Of a stretch of DNA of 64,000 nt, positions 19,914 to 31,000 are shown in pieces. The notes beneath the pieces are model-generated. The model saw only the letters and a list, made by a program, of their open reading frames with translations, ran no database searches and was not told the DNA's origin. The DNA is taken from positions 254,604 through 318,603 of the forward strand of contig JAAOMT010000295.1 of assembly GCA_016748015.1 (NCBI GenBank), given 5' to 3'. Every line of letters starts with the position of its first letter. The first letter of the stretch is position 1. The position numbers and the translations under genes are program-made. Source of the stretch: Geosiphon pyriformis. Taxonomy: Eukaryota; Glomeromycota; Glomeromycetes; Archaeosporales; Geosiphonaceae.

Positions 19914-22132
19914 TTATTTTCTTGAGAGTTGCCTTTTTGGGCGTTTTTTGCCTTCAACGTTGATTATTGCCTGTTCTACTTTTCTTTTGAAGCTTTTTTT
20001 TCCCTCAGTCTGTGCTGTTTTTACTTGATTGATTTCTGTTTCCCCTTTTGTTTCCTCTTTTATTTCCACCACTTTCTTTTTCCTGAGACTTTTTCGCATA
20101 TTGGATTGCATTGATTCTGTTTTATTGGTTTCTGCCTGCTCTTCTATTTCCACCGTTTTCTTTTTCCTGGAGCTTTTTCGCAAATTATAATGTGTTGATT
20201 CAATCTCATTGATTTCTATCTGTTCCATTTGCACCACTTTCTTTTTCTTGGAGCTTTTTCGACCTTTTGTCTGAGTTGATTCTATTTCGGCAGCTGGTAA
20301 GAGTACGGATGGATCAACTGGGTTTAAGTTGTAAATCTGATATAGTTGAAATACAGCTTGTTCTATGGCACGGAAATAAAATGCTAAGCCTTTTTAATTT
20401 TCTAGTTGCAAAAATAAACTGAATCCCCATACCTTTATCCTTTGCCTCGATCATTAAGTCCATATCTGGATCGCAAGGTGGAAGCTTCTATTATTAATAT
20501 TTGTGCAATTAGATGTCAATATTTTTTGCCCGACTAAATCGTGACTTGAATTTTAAAATTTATACATACAACCACCCGATCTGAATGTGCTCTCATTTCC
20601 ATCGCCGTCTGGGCTCCTCTTCGAGTCTCAGAATAATGTTGTTTGGGCTTGAGCCCACGATCAGTCCAGGTCTTATTAATTGCTAATTATTAAATTAGAT
20701 TCAGTTAACTAATGGTCAAGAAAAAACAAAGGCAGAAAAAATCTACCTGAAATCAATTTCAACAAATCATGATCTAATAGCGTTCCAGGATTTATACTAT
20801 AAGAATGAAAAATGTGTTGGATATCGGGAGTAGTTTTGATAAACAAATTGATATCAAATGTTTTACCTATGGTGATGCCTATAATATTTTGTAGTTATTT
20901 TAAATTAGTATCAATCTAAATTCGAGCATGCTTGCAAGTTTGGAATTGAATTATTAAAAAGAAACACACCAGTCTAAGACTAAGGGAATCGACATCTTTT
21001 GACATAATGGCAAAAGTTCTTGCACATTGTAGCAAGTCTCGTCATTTTCTAGCACGAGCCGCTTTTTAATGGGTTCAGGTAACTCTTTGTAGTTTACTTC
21101 GAACCGTTTAAAGGTTTCTTCTTTATCGCCAAAAGTACCTCCCATATGAATAATCATGATAGAGTCGGGTGGAGATCCCATCAAATCGAGTAGTTCAGCA
21201 TGATAACTTAAGTCTCTTATACTTTTTCTAACAACATTTTCTTTGGGAGAGCCGAGTTGAGTATATTGCCCGGGATGCATGGTCTTCGAAATAGATAAAT
21301 AGGTAAATGCGAGTAGGCTATCTAATAAAGTTGCGTCTTTTAGAGAAAACCAATTACCAGTCGATGACCAAATTTGGCGGCATATTGACCGACAGCTTGC
21401 AATTCCTCCTTGCAATAATCTAAAGAATACCTATAATTAGAAGCAATATAAATCACGTGATGAGCTAGGTGATCTAAAAATATTTCATATTAATCAAGAC
21501 TTGATATTTACCCATATTCCTCATGACTAGCAAATGGAAACATTTGGGAAGAAACGCGCATAAACTTGATATTATGCTCTAAGATTTAAGAGAAATTTAA
21601 GAGGAGGAAAGAAGATAAAATAAAGATAATAACTATCAACCTTCATTAAACTACGGTAAGGAATTAACGGGAAAAGAGGCAAAAACACCATTTTAGTGAT
21701 TGAAACGTTTGAATAATAGGATAAAACTTGAGAATATTTCTTACCTTAACCAAAGCCAGCAAGTCTTTGGCATTCTAGAAGTAAAGAAAATATATAGAAT
21801 TTACTAATTTTTCACTATCAAATCGAACAAACGAAGAAAATTTTGTCGAACCTGACGACCAAGTTCTTTGACATGTTCCATGCCTTTTTCTTTTACGGTT
21901 TCAAGACGACAAGTCCTCGAACAAAAAACTGAAGGTTTTTGGTTTCTTAAGTACATATTGAGGCATCTATTGAAACAATTATTAAATACCTTGAAATTTT
22001 GCTCTCAACATTAAAAGCAAAATTTCTAATTCCTCAAACATACGCATATCCAAGTCTCCCGTGAAAATTGATTTTATGGCTCTGAGTGGCGGTTGAGGAA
22101 GGACCCACCAGTTCAGCACTAGTTGAAGACAT
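19914..22132 (-). CDS. uvde: UV damage endonuclease (UVDE/Uve1 type)
   Basis: UVDE nicks DNA 5' of UV photoproducts and other lesions, starting an alternative excision repair path. Twelve exons, 458 aa: 22132-22044, 21966-21852, 21774-21745, 21650-21641, 21578-21512, 21430-21358, 21283-20970, 20878-20867, 20796-20747, 20682-20570, 20487-20433, 20362-19914. Motifs in order: RLGYACLN; VFCSRTCRL; FMRVSSQMFPFASHEEYGY; MHPGQYTQLGS; IIHMGG; VLENDE; VLDWHHH; INPGTLLDHDLL; TWTDRGLKPKQHYSE. These include the metal ligands of the TIM-barrel endonuclease. Exons 4 (10 nt) and 8 (12 nt, the three His codons) are microexons. The C-terminal ~110 residues are Lys-rich with repeated [ML]RKS[SL][RK]KKK units, probably nuclear-localising or DNA-binding. 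The N-terminal extension is short. Head-to-head with the Zim17 gene, 382 bp apart. Confidence 0.95.
20030..20270 (-). repeat. Lys-rich tandem repeats in the UVDE C-terminus
   Basis: About three imperfect copies of a roughly 30-residue unit, each with R/K-K-S-x-K/R-KKK followed by V-E-I-type acidic residues. Seen as GRKSSKKKKVV, LRKSSRKKKTVEIEE and MRKSLRKKKVVEIKE. Likely nuclear localisation signals. Confidence 0.75.
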
Positions 22133-22514
22133 TTTTCGTGAAGTTTTGAGAAACCTCAAAATCTTTAGCGCCGAAGGTTTTTCAAAAGTTCTTTGAGTAA
22201 AATTAATTGAAATGTAAACAAAATGTGGTTTGAATGACAGAAGCCAGGTAAACTGAAAGTTTCGAATGCTATTTATAGGATTCAGAATGAAACCTTGAGT
22301 AGAAAACGTAATAGCAAGGTATTTTTTAAAGTAAGGAGCCGTAGATTATCAGCCATAGAAACCATATTTGTGTATTGAATTGAAGAGAAAGAAAATTGCA
22401 ACGTGTAAAAAAAAAGTCGAGATCGATAGAATCGAACAAATAATAGAGAAGTATGAATCATATCACAAGTTTCAACTTGTGGATCGGATCGACGTGTAGT
22501 TAACTTTTTCTTTT
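22133..22514. promoter_or_regulatory. Divergent promoter region, UVDE and Zim17 genes
   Basis: 382 bp between two start codons on opposite strands; it must carry both promoters. No specific site was identified with confidence. Confidence 0.55.
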
Positions 22515-23057
22515 ATGTCGTCTGCTGCAATATTACGCGACCTACGTTACAAATTACCACGCTTCCTCATCGCACCACAAGCCATCCTCGCTCGTTTTTT
22601 TCTTCTCCCGGTTCCGCTCTTGAACCGTTTTAACATACCTTTGAATTTCCACTCAACTTGTTACTCAAAAGATGACAAATCCTCCAAAATCGGGCCGCCT
22701 ACTCAAATATACGCCTCGTCCTCCCTAATTTCACCTTCACAACCTAGCCTAGCCTTTGCTAAGGAATTAATGATTTCATTCACTTGTAAAGTCTGTCACC
22801 ATCGAAGTAGCAAAAAGATGTCACGACAAGCTTATGATCATGGCGTCGTGATTGTTCAATGCACGTATTGCGAGAATCGCCATTTGATTGCGGATCATTT
22901 GGGATGGTTTCGTGATCAACGGACTACGATTGAGACTTTGATGGCCGAAAAGGGAGAACTTGTTAAGCGACGCATTGAAGAAGTTGCTGATGGTAAGGAT
23001 ACGGAGGCGGTGTTAGAGTGGGTCGCGGAGGAGGTTGGTAAGGTAACATCAGATTAA
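22515..23057 (+). CDS. DNL-type zinc finger protein, Zim17/Tim15/Hep1-like
   Basis: Zim17 is a mitochondrial-matrix chaperone that keeps Hsp70 (Ssc1/mortalin) soluble and so supports protein import. Single exon, 180 aa. The N-terminal ~50 residues are rich in Arg, Leu, Phe and Ala with few acids, as in a mitochondrial presequence. The DNL domain reads FTCKVCHHRSSKKMSRQAY (Cys91, Cys94), VVIVQCTYC (Cys116, Cys119), then NRHLIADHLGWF, where the family's D-N/H-L motif is DHL. All four zinc-binding Cys are present. Head-to-head with UVDE and tail-to-tail with the PIG-X gene. Confidence 0.95.
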   Translation: MSSAAILRDLRYKLPRFLIAPQAILARFFLLPVPLLNRFNIPLNFHSTCYSKDDKSSKIGPPTQIYASSSLISPSQPSLAFAKELMISFTCKVCHHRSSKKMSRQAYDHGVVIVQCTYCENRHLIADHLGWFRDQRTTIETLMAEKGELVKRRIEEVADGKDTEAVLEWVAEEVGKVTSD

Positions 23058-23412
23058 GGACGAAGAAAGGATTATAATGAATTCACAAAAGCAACGATTA
23101 TGATGTGTGATATTTTAAAGTTAGATCGTTCTTCGTTGAGTTTGCTTTCTGTGAAAGGGAAAATTTACTTTGTTTAGTTGAGCAAATGACTTAATCTTTA
23201 ATGTTACGATAGCCATAAAAACTATCTATTTTTGTTTCAATGTTATAACATAGTGAATGCAAGTAAAATCTCTCAAATTATATAAAATCGAATGTATAAT
23301 GACCCAGCTCGAACAACTTTTACTCATGAAGAAAAAAAGGTTTATGATATCTAAAAATCTTGGCCTACTATCAAAGCGAAAAGTCCTCGCCTCCATAAGT
23401 TGGAAATTAATT
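23058..23412. other. Intergenic between convergent genes
   Basis: 355 bp between the Zim17 stop and the PIG-X stop. Only 3' UTR-like A+T-rich sequence seen. Confidence 0.6.
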
Positions 23413-25491
23413 TCAATCAGCCTTGTTTTTATCAAAAAATGAGTCCCAATCCACGAATTTCTGTAGAGTCACCCACGCAACACACACGAATCCCAACGTG
23501 GAAACCAAGACAGACCACCAGGTGATAATATTTTGATGTTGCAATTGACCAACTGGCATTTGAACTCTCGCAATCGGCCACCGATAGGTTCGTGAGGTAC
23601 CAGTAAATTCAAGAATATCACTAGGCATAAAATAATTTATCTTAGCGATGGGTGGCCTGAATAAAAGAGAGATTGGGAGGGGTGTTGGTGCAAAGGGCGA
23701 TTCTATCGGAAAATGAATTCATATAATCAGTTTGACAAGCAAAATAGAAAATAATTACTACTGTGAAATTTCTCGATTGTGAGAGTAATTACCCCTGAGG
23801 CCCTCTTGTTTATCAATATCGTCGCACATTTGTACCACCATAGGCCATGGACTTATAGCGGGTACATGACTACGGCTTTCAAATATACTAGGACCCGCTG
23901 ATTGTAGGTATCTCATATGAAGGGGTAATCTCGTCTTTAACAAATTTCCCTTATCCACATTATTTTCTGTGTTTAGTTTCTTGGCCTTTACCAATACAAC
24001 ACTACCCCATTTTAATATTTCACCACCAATTGGTTTTTCCAAATCAATCTCTCCCCATAATTGAATCTCATCGTCTGAATTCATCTCTTGAAGTTGATAA
24101 GGATCAATAAAAAAAGAATCCGGTAAAATATACACAATATGATGTTGACAAGATGAATGAGTTGTGTGGGAACTTGTGAGGTTTGTGTAATAAATTGGAT
24201 GAAAACCCTGTGCCGGCTCAATTAACGATTCAAAATAATATGTAGTTGGTTCAAGGATTTTTGATGGGATCGTGATCATTGTTGGCTCTTCAATAAATTG
24301 TGAAAATCATATAAAACCCGAATTTCACATTTATTATATAGGAATAAATATTTCAGGCATACTTAACGCGTTTTCATCATGGCCAATTACTGTTCTCAAC
24401 CCGAAATATGTGTTATCGCTTAACGGTGTTTCAAACATGCCGATTTCCAATCGTTCATCTGTTCGAGAATCTTTAGATATTTCTGCATTATTTCCTTTGT
24501 ATCTCCAAACAACTCTCATATCAACGATAGGTTGACGCGCTTTAGAGTCATATTTAATGGAAAAATCAAATATGGAAGGCTCGCGGGTCTCACTGCGAGA
24601 GATATAATCACCTAAAATTGATGTGAGAATCGCATATTGATGGTGATACGCTTGGGAAGTATACAGATAAATTGAATCGCCGATTGAAATTGATTTTTCA
24701 AAATCTATGACACCATACTTGTGCAAAGATATCAATTTCAATACGAGGATTTAGAGTTTGAAGGTAATACAAAAGTCTTCTTTAAAAAACTGCAAAAATT
24801 ATAAACCCTCACCTTAGACCTACGATCTTTTCCCTTGTCATCACAAATGAACATTCCAAGGAATGTGTCAAGATACTTACAAATAGAAATGAAATCCTCA
24901 TTTTCCGATATTACTCTACAGAACAAGTTCATATAAATTGCACGCTTTACAATCATAACCCTTAGTCCTGATGGAAACCCGTGCCAATACAGTACCTCTG
25001 GTCAGCAGCAGTTTGATCACTCGCACCAGGTGAAATCGCTACGTGAAGACCAGGCACAGGTCCAATTATAAAAGGTGGTAAATGCCCAAGACTTTCAGTG
25101 GCAAATTGTACGCGTGCTGTCCAGTTTTTATGCCAGGCTGGGGAAAGTTCGATGAGAGGTTCTGAATTGGTAATCGTCTTAAACACAGAGATTCAAACAC
25201 GAGATAATTAGTCATTGAAAACGATTGATGCCAAAATAGATAAAAAACTTATGTTACCTTAAGAAGCTCCCTAGCTGGCGCAACCAATTTCCATTCTCGT
25301 ATACCCCAGAAGCTGTTCACGCGTATCGTGTCATTTTTCGTGTAGTGAAGAAGTGTATCACCTTCAGTCCTTGTATTAGCATCAGGTCTTGTAAAATCCT
25401 CATTAAAAAAGGAGTTTCGGTGACGGAGTGTGCAAAACGCTTGAGCTGATAAGAGTAAAAGACCAAAAATTGCTCGAACAAAATCCTTCAT
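23413..25491 (-). CDS. PIG-X/PBN1 domain protein (GPI mannosyltransferase I subunit)
   Basis: PIG-X/Pbn1 stabilises the ER mannosyltransferase (PIG-M/Gpi14) that adds the first mannose to GPI anchors. Exons: 25491-25258, 25177-24996, 24960-24813, 24717-24363, 24287-23762, 23656-23413; 562 aa in frame. It starts with a signal peptide (KDFVRAIFGLLLLSAQAFC) and ends with one membrane segment (IITWWSVLVSTLGFVCVAWV) and a short charged tail, giving a luminal protein anchored at its C-terminus. The PIG-X core lies in exon 5: SCQHHIVYILPDSFFIDPYQL and LPLHMRYLQSAGPS, then PWPMVVQMC. NxS/T sequons occur (TNLTSS). Oddities: the intron 24995-24961 would be only 35 nt, and 562 aa is long for the family. 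An upstream in-frame ATG at 25563 would add 24 residues ahead of the signal peptide. Confidence 0.8.
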
Positions 25492-25605
25492 TATGGCCCA
25501 GAATTTCTTGCCACAAAACCTACTGATGTGCAATATAGCTCGTGACCTGGATTTCGAATACAAAAGATCATCAGCAAAGCTTTATTCCGGTAAACTTAAG
25601 TCAAG
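25492..25605. promoter_or_regulatory. Short divergent promoter, PIG-X and CMS1 genes
   Basis: Only 114 bp separate the two start codons on opposite strands, so regulatory sequence must be shared or must overlap the coding regions. No motif assigned. Confidence 0.5.
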
Positions 25606-26805
25606 ATGGGCGACTCGTTGGATGATGATTTTCCTCATCTTTTTTATGAGGAAAACATCATAACCGACAACGATTTAAGCGCATTAATTATTGACAGCGA
25701 GGAGTACAAGGTGCGAAGCACGACTCTTCTGGAAAATGATTCAAAGGAGACCTTTAAAACAACACCAAAGGATGGAACACTTGATAATGTACCAAGAAAA
25801 GAGATAATTCAAAGTGAAGACTATAGACTCTTTAGCGTGAGCAAAAAGAATGCAAAGAAGGCTAATAAACTGCAAGAACGGATTTCCAAACCAGCTAAAA
25901 GAAAGCGTCCCCAGGCAGACACTCGTGAAGATTTAGATAAAAAAATCAAACGCTCTGATTCATTCGTTGATCCCACACTTGGTAAACAACTACAAGGCAC
26001 CCCAGATAACATTTATACTGTGCATTTGAAGGGATCCGAGCAAGACAAGCAAAACGATTTAATCTCTTCTAACTATGACAACCAATCTAAGCAGAAAAAG
26101 AAGCCACAGCAAAAATTTCTTAAAAATGAGAAAAAAGCAACCCAGAATCTATGGGATCCTCCCATAGATTTTACAACAAATGGGCAGATGGATTACTTCC
26201 TCAGAAAACAAAAATCAGTTTTGGATCATCTTTCTTCAATCGAGTTTACAGAGCGTCAATTGACTGAAAATTCTTTTATTGACACAAGTCTGTTCTCAAA
26301 AGAGCGTACACTTGAGAGTATGGCGGCATTTATCGACTTAAATATAACAAGCCATCACAATATCTCAAGGCCACCATTATTGGAGCAAAAAGGAGCGCCT
26401 ATATTATTAATACTGACGGCATCTGCAAAGCGTGCGGTTAATATAATTCGTTCACTCAAAGCTGAAAAGAGCATTGCTCTAAAAAATGGAGTAATTGGGA
26501 AATTGTTTGCTAAGCATTTAAAGCTTTCTGAACAAGAAGAATTCTTGAAAAAAAATTCCTTTGATATTGCAGTTGGCACTCCTAACAGGGTTTTCAAACT
26601 TTTAACGGATTTTGATTCATTGCGTCTATTTCGATTGAAATATATTCTCATTGATGCCAGTTGGAAAGATGAAAAGAAAAGAACTATATTTGATATACCC
26701 GAGTGTCTTAACGATTTAATTCAATTGATGGGCGCAGATAAGGTACTAGACATGGTGAAAGCAGTTGGCGATGAGAATCCCAAGACACTCATAATGTTTT
26801 ACTAA
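25606..26805 (+). CDS. Cms1/CMSS1-like protein, 90S pre-ribosome associated
   Basis: Cms1 associates with the U3-containing small-subunit processome in the nucleolus. Single exon, 399 aa. The N-terminal ~180 residues are acidic then strongly basic (AKKANKLQERISKPAKRKRP, KQKKKPQQK). The C-terminal half is a degenerate DEAD-helicase-like fold: PILLILTASAKRAVNIIRSL (motif Ia-like), KNSFDIAVGTPNRVFKLL (the TPxR motif), and LKYILIDAS where a helicase would have DEAD. Loss of the ATPase motifs is the hallmark of the CMS1 family. Starts 114 bp from the PIG-X start on the other strand. Confidence 0.88.
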   Translation: MGDSLDDDFPHLFYEENIITDNDLSALIIDSEEYKVRSTTLLENDSKETFKTTPKDGTLDNVPRKEIIQSEDYRLFSVSKKNAKKANKLQERISKPAKRKRPQADTREDLDKKIKRSDSFVDPTLGKQLQGTPDNIYTVHLKGSEQDKQNDLISSNYDNQSKQKKKPQQKFLKNEKKATQNLWDPPIDFTTNGQMDYFLRKQKSVLDHLSSIEFTERQLTENSFIDTSLFSKERTLESMAAFIDLNITSHHNISRPPLLEQKGAPILLILTASAKRAVNIIRSLKAEKSIALKNGVIGKLFAKHLKLSEQEEFLKKNSFDIAVGTPNRVFKLLTDFDSLRLFRLKYILIDASWKDEKKRTIFDIPECLNDLIQLMGADKVLDMVKAVGDENPKTLIMFY

Positions 26806-27046
26806 AGTAAAAAATCACTATCAAGCCCTTTTATCACTTTATAAATAAAAACTAATTAAGATATATCTTTTGGCCACAATGTCTGATAGCTGGGACATTC
26901 AGCATAGATTTTGAGAGATTGTAATATATAAAGGAACTCCTAGTAGATAATATCCCTTTGTAAGTTTGGATATTATGCATTTGGCAGTGATTTTAATTAA
27001 TTAAGAGATCCATTTATAATTTCCCAATGACAACAGATAGTCTCAA

Positions 27047-27565
27047 TCATTCCTTTTTTAAAAAAGAGCCATCATTCGTTGCAAACTTAGCGAATCCAGC
27101 ATTATTATCATTCTCATCACTTATGTAAAACTCTTGCTTGTCATTATGTTGATAATTTGTCTTTCCTTGAAGCCTCATAATTCCAAGACCGAGATGTTCA
27201 GATGTCAATAGCGAAGTCTCCCCAAACTTGTAATATTCGGATATAGCTCCTTCAGGCAAATCACCCCACCCTTCCCCTTCTTTCACACTCTTAACTTCAT
27301 TACGTTGGGCAAAAGAAGTTTTTGCTTTTTGACTATTCTCTTTGTGTAGTTCAAAAGGAAGCCTCTTTTGTTTTTGTGTGGAAGATTTGGAGTCAGGAGA
27401 AAGGTCCTCGTTAACCATGCCAAATGTATGGTGTGTGGCACATTGTGAAAGTGGGTGGCTATTAAGAATGGCAAGACTCTGAAATTGTGTAAAGAGTCTT
27501 TCGTCGTCTGTATGAAGGTCCAAAGTGGAGTAGGCATCCACAAGTTGATTTAATTCGGAATCCAT
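27047..27565 (-). CDS. Hypothetical protein (172 aa)
   Basis: Single open frame with ATG and good codon-like composition. Acidic N-terminus (MDSELNQLVDAYSTLDLHTD), a Lys/Ser/Gln-rich middle, and a tail ending in GFAKFATNDGSFLKKE. No domain recognised and it appears mostly disordered. Head-to-head with the GSKIP-like gene, 125 bp apart, which supports it being a real gene. Could be a lineage-specific protein. Confidence 0.55.
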   Translation of the reverse strand: MDSELNQLVDAYSTLDLHTDDERLFTQFQSLAILNSHPLSQCATHHTFGMVNEDLSPDSKSSTQKQKRLPFELHKENSQKAKTSFAQRNEVKSVKEGEGWGDLPEGAISEYYKFGETSLLTSEHLGLGIMRLQGKTNYQHNDKQEFYISDENDNNAGFAKFATNDGSFLKKE

Positions 27566-27690
27566 TTTGGTTTCCTTGAAAGAATGATTTTATCTTGAAG
27601 ATCAACTGTTTTTTCTTATGATCTAACCTAAATGATTGGTTTGCATTTCAAATAGTGAATTGGCCAGGCAGTTGTATAATACGTTTCAAA

Positions 27691-28232
27691 ATGCCAGCAG
27701 AGCGGCCTCCCTTGGATGAGAATTTTATCGTTACAGAACTCAAAAATATTCAAGAATTTCAACATGGCATCAAACCAAACTCATTTAAACTCTTGACTCC
27801 CAGCACGTCCAAAGAATATGTTGCTGAGTTCGAAATTGGACTCTTGGAAGGGATCAACATCAAAATACGCGTGTCAAAAGATGGCTTCATGGTATTTTAC
27901 TAGCATTACCCAAGGCAACGATAATTAATATTGAATTCAAAAATTTACGGCTCATAATATCAGTTCTAATTAAGATTTTCTTGATTTATGAAATTACCGT
28001 TATTGTTTGTTCTTAGATTGTCAAGGCTAGTTGTTGTCCGAAAGATCTTGAAATCATATCCACAAACGATAGTGACTTGGAACATGTTCTCCAACTAATC
28101 AATCAACCATTTGAAACGATGGACGCATTATTACTCACCACAAGTTCAAAATACAAAAAAATTTTCCACGAAGCCGTTTTTGCTAAATTGGTCGAGTTCC
28201 AAAGGTCTGATCAAGCTAATAACGAACAATAG
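27691..28232 (+). CDS. GSKIP-domain protein
   Basis: GSKIP proteins bind GSK3 kinase (and PKA in animals); the same domain occurs at the N-terminus of CLU proteins. Exons 27691-27891 and 28017-28232; 138 aa, essentially the length of human GSKIP (139). The intron starts GTATTTTAC after a Met codon and ends TTCTTAG. The domain reads FEIGLLEGINIKIRVSKDGF, then PFETMDALLLTTSSKYKKIF and HEAVFAKLVEFQR, matching the family's YETxxxLLDxxSPxYRxxFxxxLxxRLExL pattern. The kinase-binding role in fungi is inferred from the family. Confidence 0.75.
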
Positions 28233-28667
28233 GAGATCCTGTGTTACTCAACATTCATGTTTACGACAAGGACTTTCCAACAGTTTGATGACTGGGGCTG
28301 TATTGAATTTGCGGTTTAATCGTTTTTGCATCTTTGGACTGTCTGGATTTAACCGAGTAACGAGAAAGAAAACACGCTCCCAAGTCTACCTTGGGTTTGC
28401 TTTCACCTCACTCCATACTAACGAGGCATAAAAATAATACCTTCTTACCTGTTGCGTTATATTGAATGAATTTTATAACCATTCTGAAGTTTGTAGTATT
28501 AAAAACTATGGAATCCACAAGAGTCAAGATATATAAATTCATAGTATTTGAAACCAGCCTAATCTAAATTCCTTTTTGAGCAACCAATTTATTCCCTCGG
28601 TCTGCTTTTAGATTCGCAGAAGAGTTCTTCTGGCTCACTTTCAATTTTCCTAAGCTATCGAATCTTA
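28233..28667. other. Intergenic between convergent genes
   Basis: 435 bp between the GSKIP-like stop and the CK2 alpha stop. Open frames here are short and featureless. Confidence 0.55.
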
Positions 28668-30502
28668 TTACGCTCGATTACCATTCCCTTGCTTTACAGG
28701 ATCTATTTAATAATATTATCGGTTGAGCTTTCTGTTCCAAATTTGAGTTTAAATATCAAACAATTAGACTTACCAAAATATGGATGCTCCATCGCTTCTT
28801 TTGGGGTTAACCGTTCCTAGAGTTAGGTAAAAGAAATTGAGCCAAAGAATTAATAAGAAAATTGATTTGCTATGGATAAACTTACTTGGTGATCATATCG
28901 CAACAATTTATCCAGAAAATCAATCGCCTCCTTAGAAACAAATTTTTGGTTGTCAGCCGTGACAAATTTTTGCCACGGTTTCCGTGGGTATCTAAAAAAT
29001 GAAGAATTGTCGTTTTATATACTAATATCTTTTTATAAAGTGCTTTAAATCATGCGACTCAAACATTACCTTCCCAGAATGTCATCATACTGTGCATCCA
29101 AGTCTATGTCATATTTATCAAGATATGCGAACAATTCCTCGGTCCCAAGAACTTTAGCAATTTTTACCAATTGATCATAGTTGTCGTGGCCATGGAAAAA
29201 CGGTTCTTTGCGGAAGATCTAGGAAATATACCATCCTCAAATGAGTCTTAAAGTCAAATATTCAATGGTAATATGTTTCAATATTTGATCAAAACTTAGA
29301 TATTTACCATACTTGCAAACATGCATCCCAAACTCCACATGTCTAGCGAATAATCATATTCTTGGAAGTCTACCAGCAATTCAGGACCCTTAAAATATCT
29401 GGAGGCTACTCGCACATTATACTCGGTCCCTGGATGATAGAATTCAGCCAAGCCCCAATCTATCAGCCTCAACTGAAAATACAATAAATAAATAAATATA
29501 AACTAAAGATAACTAACCAGAAGATATAAAAATTGGAGCTTACTTTGCGCTTTTCATGATCAATCATCACGTTATGTGGCTTAACATCCCTATGCATGAT
29601 TCCCTTTGAGTGACAAAAATCTAATGCCTATTTGGTCCGATAATATAAACCACTATTATAGATAGAGTACTTACGATAACAGATACAAGGCGTAGATTTG
29701 ATAACTTACTTTAAGAAGTTCGAAAATGTAAAATCGAACATCATAATCGGTAAATTTGGGGTAAAGGACTTTAAAATCGATGTTATTAACGTACTCAAAA
29801 ATAAGTGATGGTGTCTTTGACTTGGAAAAATTCGGGCAAAAGTTAGAATTAATAGGGCTATAATTTTTTCTGTTTTTTTTTTCAAAGGTATTATTAATTC
29901 CATGCTTTTTTGTGGCTAGTGCATAAGTTTGAATTTTCATACTATACCTGGGGGTCCCTTACGACGTCCAAGAGTGAAATAATATTAGGTCCCCCGGCCA
30001 AGTTTTGAAGAATTTTGATCTCACGTTTAATTTTCTTCTTTTTCACGGGTTTAAGAACTTTGATTACACATTTTTCGTTATTCATTATATTGACCCCCTC
30101 AAACACCTCTGAATATTTCCCGCGCCCTATTTTGCGCACTATTTCATAATTGTCTTGTACACTATAGATATATTTAATTGAAGATTAGTGATTAAGGTTA
30201 AAGAAGTCAATTTGCACGCATATTCAATTGATGAATAGTGTAAGGGATCCAATGCATATGAGACCGGCTCCAATACATCTTTTTTTGTTATAGGAAAATG
30301 AGACATACCCCCATTGAACTTGCAAATTATCTATTAATAAAGATACATTTATGCAAAAGCGATAGATCAAAGTTGTTAGTCACTAATTTAAATTGACGGC
30401 CGAGGAATAAAGTACCAGCTCTAGCTTACCATAATCCCAGTAATCCTTTGGCATGGTTGTGTTGACATTGGCGTACATCCGCGCCACACTTGTGTAAGAC
30501 AT
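28668..30502 (-). CDS. CKA1: Casein kinase II subunit alpha (CK2 catalytic subunit)
   Basis: Acidophilic, constitutively active Ser/Thr kinase acting in nucleus and cytoplasm. Ten exons, 333 aa, as in other fungi: 30502-30430, 30330-30309, 30161-29948, 29820-29710, 29627-29544, 29472-29308, 29218-29070, 28991-28886, 28816-28774, 28702-28668. Motifs: GRGKYSEVF (Gly-rich loop), [20 protein letters not shown] with the ATP Lys and CK2's basic cluster, [11 protein letters not shown] (catalytic loop), [12 protein letters not shown] (DWG instead of DFG, diagnostic of CK2), [22 protein letters not shown], and the C-terminal [14 protein letters not shown]. Exon 2 is only 22 nt. No break or missing catalytic residue. 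Confidence 0.97.
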
Positions 30503-31000
30503 CTCACCTAAAAATTGTGAAGGAACAAGGAACTGGATGAAGGGGAACGACCGCTTTCGTAAGAAATTAAGCAAGGCTCTCCTCAGTTTCCCTGTGAAGA
30601 GTGTAAACAAGTCTCCTTCTTTTGTTCTGATGAATGAGAAACACACTTCCTCAAGAGAGGTAAGTTTCGTTTAGAGTAATAATTTCTTGCGTTTATAATA
30701 CGGGTTTGACTGTTGCGCGCTTTTGAACCAGGCCTGCTACGAAAATTCTATAGCAAAATGACAGAATAATATCAGTGATGGTCGGTGGTCTTTTTTTGTG
30801 TCTCCTCACCCTTTAACCGTGGCGTTGACATCGGATGACGTAACATCCATAACTGATGGTTAATCACGGGTAGTACATTTGCAAAGAAATATGGGTTTTA
30901 AATCAGAATGTTATTTAAAATAAAGCTGTCTCATTTCAAGTAGTGATAAAACTTTGGTATCCACTTAACTTGTTTAAAACTACATGTCCAAAACCTGCTA
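30503..31000. promoter_or_regulatory. Upstream region of CK2 alpha
   Basis: Normal-composition sequence upstream of the CK2 start, ending where the A+T-rich desert begins near 30.9-31.0 kb. Presumably promoter and 5' UTR; no site assigned. Confidence 0.4.
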
